Shown here: positions 5,667 through 8,866 of the stretch, piece after piece | Layout of the letters: each line of letters starts with the position of its first letter | Position numbering within the stretch: the first letter of the stretch is position 1 | DNA from: an uncultured Desulfovibrionaceae bacterium | Lineage (GTDB): Bacteria > Desulfobacterota > Desulfovibrionia > Desulfovibrionales > Desulfovibrionaceae | Length of the DNA: 8,866 bases | Assembly: GCA_949427775.1 (NCBI GenBank) | Contig: CASQEL010000063.1 | Coordinates: 1 to 8,866, forward strand | Reading direction: 5' to 3' | Made by a program: the position numbers and the translations under genes | The notes under the pieces: generated by a model | Database searches by the model: none | What the model saw: the letters and a program-made list of their open reading frames with translations, nothing else | What the model was told of the DNA's origin: nothing

Positions 5667-6527
5667 ATGCAGTTGATTGACGGAAAGGCCACGGCGGCGG
5701 CCCTGCGTTCGGAGCTGAAAACGGAGATAGCCGAACTTCGGTCACGCGCCGGGCGCGCGCCGGGGCTGGCGGTGATTCTGGTGGGGGAGGACCCCGCTTC
5801 GCAGGTGTACGTGCGGAACAAGGAACGAGCCTGCGCCGAAGCGGGCATAGTCTCGCTGCCGTACCGTCTGTCCGCGGACGCCACGCAGGAGGCGTTGCTC
5901 ACGCTGATTGCGGAGCTCAACCGACGTGCCGATGTGGACGGTATCCTGCTGCAGTTGCCTTTGCCCGGGAAGCTGGATGCCCAGGCCTGCCTGCTGGCCA
6001 TTGATCCTGCCAAGGACGTGGACGGATTCCATCCCGAGAATGTGGGGCGGCTCTCCCTGGGACTGCCCGGCTTCGTCTCCTGCACGCCTGCCGGCGTTAT
6101 GGAATTGTTGCGGCGCTATAACCTTTCGCCTGCGGGTAAAAAGGCCGTGGTCGTGGGGCGCTCGAATATCGTGGGCAAACCGCTGGCCATGCTGCTGGCC
6201 CGGCCGGAGCCGTGGGCCAACGCCACGGTAACGGTGTGCCATTCGCGCACGACGGATCTGGCCCGGGAATGCCGGGAGGCGGATTTCCTGTTTCTGGCCA
6301 TGGGCAGGCCGCGCTGCATCACCGGCGATATGGTCAAGGCAGGCGCGGTCGTCATTGATGTGGGCATCAACCGCACGGAAACCGGGTTGTGCGGCGACGC
6401 GGATTTCGCTTCCGTCAGCCCCAGAGTTTCGGCCATCACCCCCGTGCCGGGAGGCGTCGGCCCCATGACCATAGCCATGCTGCTGAAAAATACGGTGTGT
6501 TCCTGGAAAACCCGCTGCGGGTTGTAG
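5667..6527 (+). CDS. folD: bifunctional methylenetetrahydrofolate dehydrogenase/methenyl-THF cyclohydrolase
   Basis: FolD interconverts 5,10-methylene-THF, 5,10-methenyl-THF and 10-formyl-THF using NADP, supplying one-carbon units for purines, fMet and, in sulfate reducers, C1 oxidation. The 286 residues are full length. Seen: catalytic YVRNKERACAEAGI with Tyr48 and Lys52, DGILLQLPLP (91-100) with Gln96, KDVDGFHPENVGRL (116-129) with Asp119, CTPAGVMELL (139-148), the Rossmann signature VGRSNIVGKP (163-172), HSRTTDL (192-198), and TPVPGGVGPMT (258-268). The ATG at 5667 has AAGGA (5656-5660), spacing 6. The frame is open upstream through the palindrome, but those codons are not FolD. A separate or attenuated transcript from eno is possible given the hairpins between them. 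Confidence 0.96.
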   Translation: MQLIDGKATAAALRSELKTEIAELRSRAGRAPGLAVILVGEDPASQVYVRNKERACAEAGIVSLPYRLSADATQEALLTLIAELNRRADVDGILLQLPLPGKLDAQACLLAIDPAKDVDGFHPENVGRLSLGLPGFVSCTPAGVMELLRRYNLSPAGKKAVVVGRSNIVGKPLAMLLARPEPWANATVTVCHSRTTDLARECREADFLFLAMGRPRCITGDMVKAGAVVIDVGINRTETGLCGDADFASVSPRVSAITPVPGGVGPMTIAMLLKNTVCSWKTRCGL

Positions 6528-6530
6528 ACG

Positions 6531-6642
6531 CAGGGCAATCACATGAAGTATATAACTATTTGAAATAACGAATAAAATATTCAACGACCGACGTATGAAT
6601 CGCTAATATCAATAGAGTATCTTCGTTCGTGCGATTGCCCTG
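6531..6642. repeat. AT-rich island bounded by 17-bp inverted repeats
   Basis: The left arm (6531-6547, CAGGGCAATCACATGAA) pairs with the right arm (6626-6642) over 17 positions, with one A/C mismatch at 6541/6632 and one T/G pair at 6544/6629. The 78-base interior is strikingly AT-rich against GC-rich flanks and contains a small palindrome GAATA-AAA-TATTC (6570-6582). The left arm starts 3 bases after the folD stop. Options: a MITE-like or other small insertion, a long-loop RNA hairpin marking the folD 3' end, or a regulatory region for the downstream dehydrogenase; a weak promoter-like pair TTCAAC (6580-6585) and TAATAT (6604-6609) lies inside. No target duplication was evident. Confidence 0.7.
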
Positions 6643-6661
6643 GTTGCAGACGGAGGTCATC

Positions 6662-6769
6662 TTGCGCCGGGCAACCATTGCGCTTAGAATGGACGACGCG
6701 GAATTTCTCCGCCATCAACCTGTGAGGTACGCATGTATCGCAACGCGAAAAATGTTTCCTACTATATGA
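6662..6769 (+). CDS. possible 35-aa upstream ORF overlapping the dehydrogenase start
   Basis: A TTG at 6662 lies 5 bases after a strong GGAGG (6652-6656) and opens a frame reading MRRATIALRMDDAEFLRHQP, continuing to TGA at 6767-6769, out of frame with and overlapping the dehydrogenase start at 6733. It could be a leader peptide whose translation exposes or occludes the downstream ribosome site. Alternatively the text resembles the N-terminus of GNAT acetyltransferases (RRAT...DDAEFL), so it might be a decayed gene start. Evidence is the ribosome site and the overlap only. Confidence 0.25.
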   Translation: MRRATIALRMDDAEFLRHQPVRYACIATRKMFPTI

Positions 6770-7809
6770 TCGGGCAGGGCGCGCTGGCCCAGCTGGATGA
6801 TTTGGTGAGCGCCCGCCGGGCCGTTCACGATGGTCCCGCCGTCTACTTTCTGGACCACTTTTTCGAGGATAAAAATCTGCACGACCGGCTGCCTGTCATG
6901 CCGGGCGATCAGGTCGTCTATGTGGACACCACGGATGAGCCTACCACCGAGTACATGGATGTGATCGCCGCAAAACTGCGGGCCCAGGTGTCGGAACTGC
7001 CCTGCTGCATGGTGGCGCTGGGCGGCGGGGCCACCATGGATACCTGCAAGGCCGTGGCCAATCTGATGACCAATCCCGGCAAGGCCGAAGACTATCAGGG
7101 ATGGGATCTGGTCAAGCATCCCGCTCCGTATAAAATCGCCGCTCCCACGCTGGCCGGCACCGGGGCCGAATGTTCCCGTACCTGCGTGTTGTCCAACGTC
7201 CGCAAGAATCTGAAACTGGGCATGAACAGCGACTTCACCATGTTCGATCAGGTGCTGCTGGACCCGGATCTGACGCGGACCGTGCCGCGCAACCAGTATT
7301 TTTATACCGGCATCGACACGTACATGCACTGCTTTGAAAGCCTGACGGGCTCCTATCGCAACGTGGTTGTGGACGCTCTGGCCCAGAAGGCCGTGGAAAT
7401 GTGCAAGGACATTTTCCTGTCCGACGACATGATGAGCGACGAGAACCGGGAAAAGATGATGATCGCGTCCTATCTGGGCGGCATGGCGGCCGGTTTTGTG
7501 GGCGTCGTGCATCCCGTGTCCGCGGGACTGTCCGTGGCTCTGCACCTGCACCACGGCATCGCCAACTGTTACGCGCTGTCGGTGCTGGAGGACATTTATC
7601 CCGAACAGCATAAAGACTTCATGACCATGATGGAGCGGCAGGGCATCGAGCTGCCCCGGGGCATCTGCGCCGACCTCACCGATGCGCAGTACGACGCGCT
7701 TTATGAGGGAACCATCGTGCACGAGCGCCCCCTGTCCAATCGGCTGGGGCCGGACTACAGAAAGATCCTGACCAGGGAAAATCTCATCGATCGTTTCAAA
7801 CGCATGTAA
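6733..7809 (+). CDS. KdnB-like iron-containing alcohol dehydrogenase
   Basis: A 358-residue group III metal-dependent alcohol dehydrogenase. It strongly recalls Shewanella KdnB, which oxidises C8 of Kdo so that KdnA can aminate it to 8-amino-Kdo in LPS: shared phrases are YQGWDL (121-126), GTGAE-x-SRT (142-150), LG-x-NSDFT-x-FDQ (162-173), FYTGID-x-Y-x-H (190-199), and HHGI-x-NC plus VLE-x-x-YPE further on. Nucleotide loop GGGATMD at 97-103. Likely metal ligands are Asp195, His199, His260 and His274, all present. The ATG has GTGAGG at 6722-6727, spacing 5. The next gene, WcbI-like, supports a surface-glycan role; KdnA is not seen here. The exact substrate (Kdo or another sugar or polyol) is inferred, so no gene symbol is given. 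Confidence 0.82.
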   Translation: MYRNAKNVSYYMIGQGALAQLDDLVSARRAVHDGPAVYFLDHFFEDKNLHDRLPVMPGDQVVYVDTTDEPTTEYMDVIAAKLRAQVSELPCCMVALGGGATMDTCKAVANLMTNPGKAEDYQGWDLVKHPAPYKIAAPTLAGTGAECSRTCVLSNVRKNLKLGMNSDFTMFDQVLLDPDLTRTVPRNQYFYTGIDTYMHCFESLTGSYRNVVVDALAQKAVEMCKDIFLSDDMMSDENREKMMIASYLGGMAAGFVGVVHPVSAGLSVALHLHHGIANCYALSVLEDIYPEQHKDFMTMMERQGIELPRGICADLTDAQYDALYEGTIVHERPLSNRLGPDYRKILTRENLIDRFKRM

Positions 7810-7821
7810 TCAGGACGTTGC

Positions 7822-7850
7822 CGCGGCCTGCGGACATCCCCCGGGCCGCG
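7822..7850 (+). other. GC-rich inverted repeat between dehydrogenase and WcbI-like gene
   Basis: CGCGGCC (7822-7828) and GGCCGCG (7844-7850) are exact reverse complements around a 15-base loop, 12 bases after the dehydrogenase stop. No T-run follows, so it is not a standard terminator; it may moderate co-expression of the downstream gene, whose ribosome site is not apparent. Confidence 0.4.
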
Positions 7851-7872
7851 TCGCCGTTCGCCCCTTCCGACT

Positions 7873-8724
7873 ATGCGGCAGCGTGTCATTGTTCTCGGTA
7901 ATTGCGTGGCGGATCGCCTCCGGCATATGCTGGAGGCGCATCCGGGTTTCAAGGACGCATACACGCTGACGCGCGCACCCATGATCCATACGCAGCGGAC
8001 GGCGACGCAGACGGATGCCCTGGCCGCCGCGGCGGCGGAATGCGACATTATTCTGACCCAACCCCTGTTCAATTACGGACGCTGCAATACGGCCCGCCTG
8101 CGCGCGGCGCTACGCCCGGAGCAGCGGCTGCACGTATTTTCCGCGCCCAACTTTGAGGCGTATTTTCCCGATGTGCTGCATCTGGAGGGCAAAGGCCCGT
8201 ATGTTTCGTCAACGCCGCTGGAGTGGGACAGCAAGATCATTTTTTCCTGCTTTATTGCCGGAGTACCCATTCTGGATGTGGAAGATATCTACCTGAATCA
8301 CCCGCTGTTTCATGAAAGCGCCGTGCGCGCGGCTCTTGAACGCACGCTGGAGATCTACGCCCGGCGGGAGCAGGGCGTGGACATCGGCACGGAAGACTTT
8401 ATGCTGCGCAATTTTGCGGCGCACAAGCTGTTCCACACCTGGAACCATCCTGCGGGATCTCTGCTGGCCGTCATGCTCGGTCGCCTGCTTCGGGTGCTGG
8501 GACTGCCGAGAGATGCCGGGTGCCTGAGTCTCGCGCGCGACGGTTTCGGCTTCAATCAATGGCCGGTGATCACTCGTCACCACGGGGTATTCCGGTTTGA
8601 GGAACAACCCTGGTTTGTAGTCGCGGGGCAGAAGTTTGCCATCGGCGATATCGCCATGGCCTATTATAATTTTTATGAAGCCCATCCCGATGTCGTGGAG
8701 CGCAACAGGGCGTTGGCCGTGTGA
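7873..8724 (+). CDS. WcbI-like polysaccharide biosynthesis protein
   Basis: A 283-residue soluble protein of the WcbI type. Burkholderia WcbI is a CoA/acetyl-CoA-binding capsule biosynthesis protein thought to be an acyltransferase. Seen: an N-terminal strand and GNC loop (VIVLGNC, residues 5-11), as the family's first motif; ILTQPLF (60-66), DSKIIFSCF (119-127), and a C-terminal AHKLFHTWNHP (183-193) resembling the family's His-Pro motif. There is no signal peptide and no membrane helix, so it probably works on the cytoplasmic side of glycan assembly. The start at 7873 is the first ATG after the dehydrogenase stop in the same frame; no clear Shine-Dalgarno precedes it (63-base gap with a GC-rich hairpin), so expression may depend on coupling. 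The acceptor is unknown. Confidence 0.72.
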   Translation: MRQRVIVLGNCVADRLRHMLEAHPGFKDAYTLTRAPMIHTQRTATQTDALAAAAAECDIILTQPLFNYGRCNTARLRAALRPEQRLHVFSAPNFEAYFPDVLHLEGKGPYVSSTPLEWDSKIIFSCFIAGVPILDVEDIYLNHPLFHESAVRAALERTLEIYARREQGVDIGTEDFMLRNFAAHKLFHTWNHPAGSLLAVMLGRLLRVLGLPRDAGCLSLARDGFGFNQWPVITRHHGVFRFEEQPWFVVAGQKFAIGDIAMAYYNFYEAHPDVVERNRALAV

Positions 8725-8861
8725 CCGGCGTGTATCTTGACGGCATGCGGCGCTTGAACTCCACGCTTGCGGCGGGCAAGTCCGCCGGTTCGCAGTGCGC
8801 GGCAGCCCTGCCACATGCCGACAGCTTCCCGCATATGTTGATGAACCTGCTGAACGGCTGA
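8721..8861 (+). CDS. hypothetical 46-aa protein overlapping the WcbI-like gene by GTGA
   Basis: A GTG start at 8721 overlaps the TGA of the WcbI-like gene (8722-8724) as GTGA, the classic translational-coupling arrangement. It reads MTGVYLDGMRRLNSTLAAGK, then SAGSQCAAALPHADSFPHML, MNLLNG, and ends at TGA 8859-8861. Codon third positions are GC-rich as in neighbours, consistent with real coding. There is no signal peptide or membrane segment; the C-terminus FPHMLMNLLNG could be an amphipathic helix. I do not recognise a family. It might be a chance open frame, since 46 codons without a stop are easily found in GC-rich DNA. Confidence 0.42.
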   Translation: MTGVYLDGMRRLNSTLAAGKSAGSQCAAALPHADSFPHMLMNLLNG

Positions 8862-8866
8862 TATTC

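Noticed and set aside
6715..7722. 335-codon minus-strand open frame opposite the KdnB-like gene
   Set aside because: Antisense of a protein with clear dehydrogenase motifs; His-rich composition is typical of shadow frames.
1..8866. CRISPR array, tRNA or rRNA genes
   Set aside because: No regularly spaced direct repeats, cloverleaf-like segments or rRNA-like stretches were recognised on either strand.

Overview
The window looks like chromosomal DNA of a GC-rich deltaproteobacterium, most likely a Desulfovibrionaceae member (Desulfovibrio/Bilophila type). This is inferred from the coaX–eno–folD gene order, the codon use, a KdnB-type dehydrogenase, and intergenic palindromes of a style I associate with these genomes. 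No search was run, so the genus is an inference.

Left edge (1-213): the window opens inside the right end of an IS200/IS605-family element. Visible are the last codons of a probable tnpB, a two-hairpin omega-RNA (reRNA) scaffold and a terminal TCAA cleavage tetranucleotide at 74-77. The flank that follows would act as the TnpB guide. That flank is open in one frame up to a stop at 180 and encodes a hydrophobic helix with a basic tail. It looks like the 3' remnant of a membrane-protein gene cut by the insertion. A DUF554 membrane protein follows (214-927).

Central housekeeping block (928-6527): after a 320-base structured gap comes lepA (1248-3053). A convergent 57-residue winged-helix gene (3238-3065, minus strand) has its own strong promoter and Shine-Dalgarno. 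Then come coaX (pantothenate kinase III), eno (enolase, 20 bases after coaX, probably one transcript) and folD. Eno and folD are separated by 192 bases holding two tandem hairpins, one of them a perfect 21-bp palindrome without a U-tract. The block serves translation quality control, CoA synthesis, glycolysis and one-carbon folate metabolism.

Right part (6528-8866): directly behind folD is an AT-rich island of about 110 bp enclosed by 17-bp inverted repeats. Then a KdnB-like iron alcohol dehydrogenase (6733-7809), a WcbI-like protein (7873-8724) and a 46-codon ORF overlapping it by GTGA (8721-8861) run in the same direction. KdnB and WcbI homologues both belong to surface-polysaccharide biology (Kdo modification; CoA-binding capsule protein), so this side probably modifies LPS or another surface glycan. 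The partner aminotransferase KdnA is not in the window.
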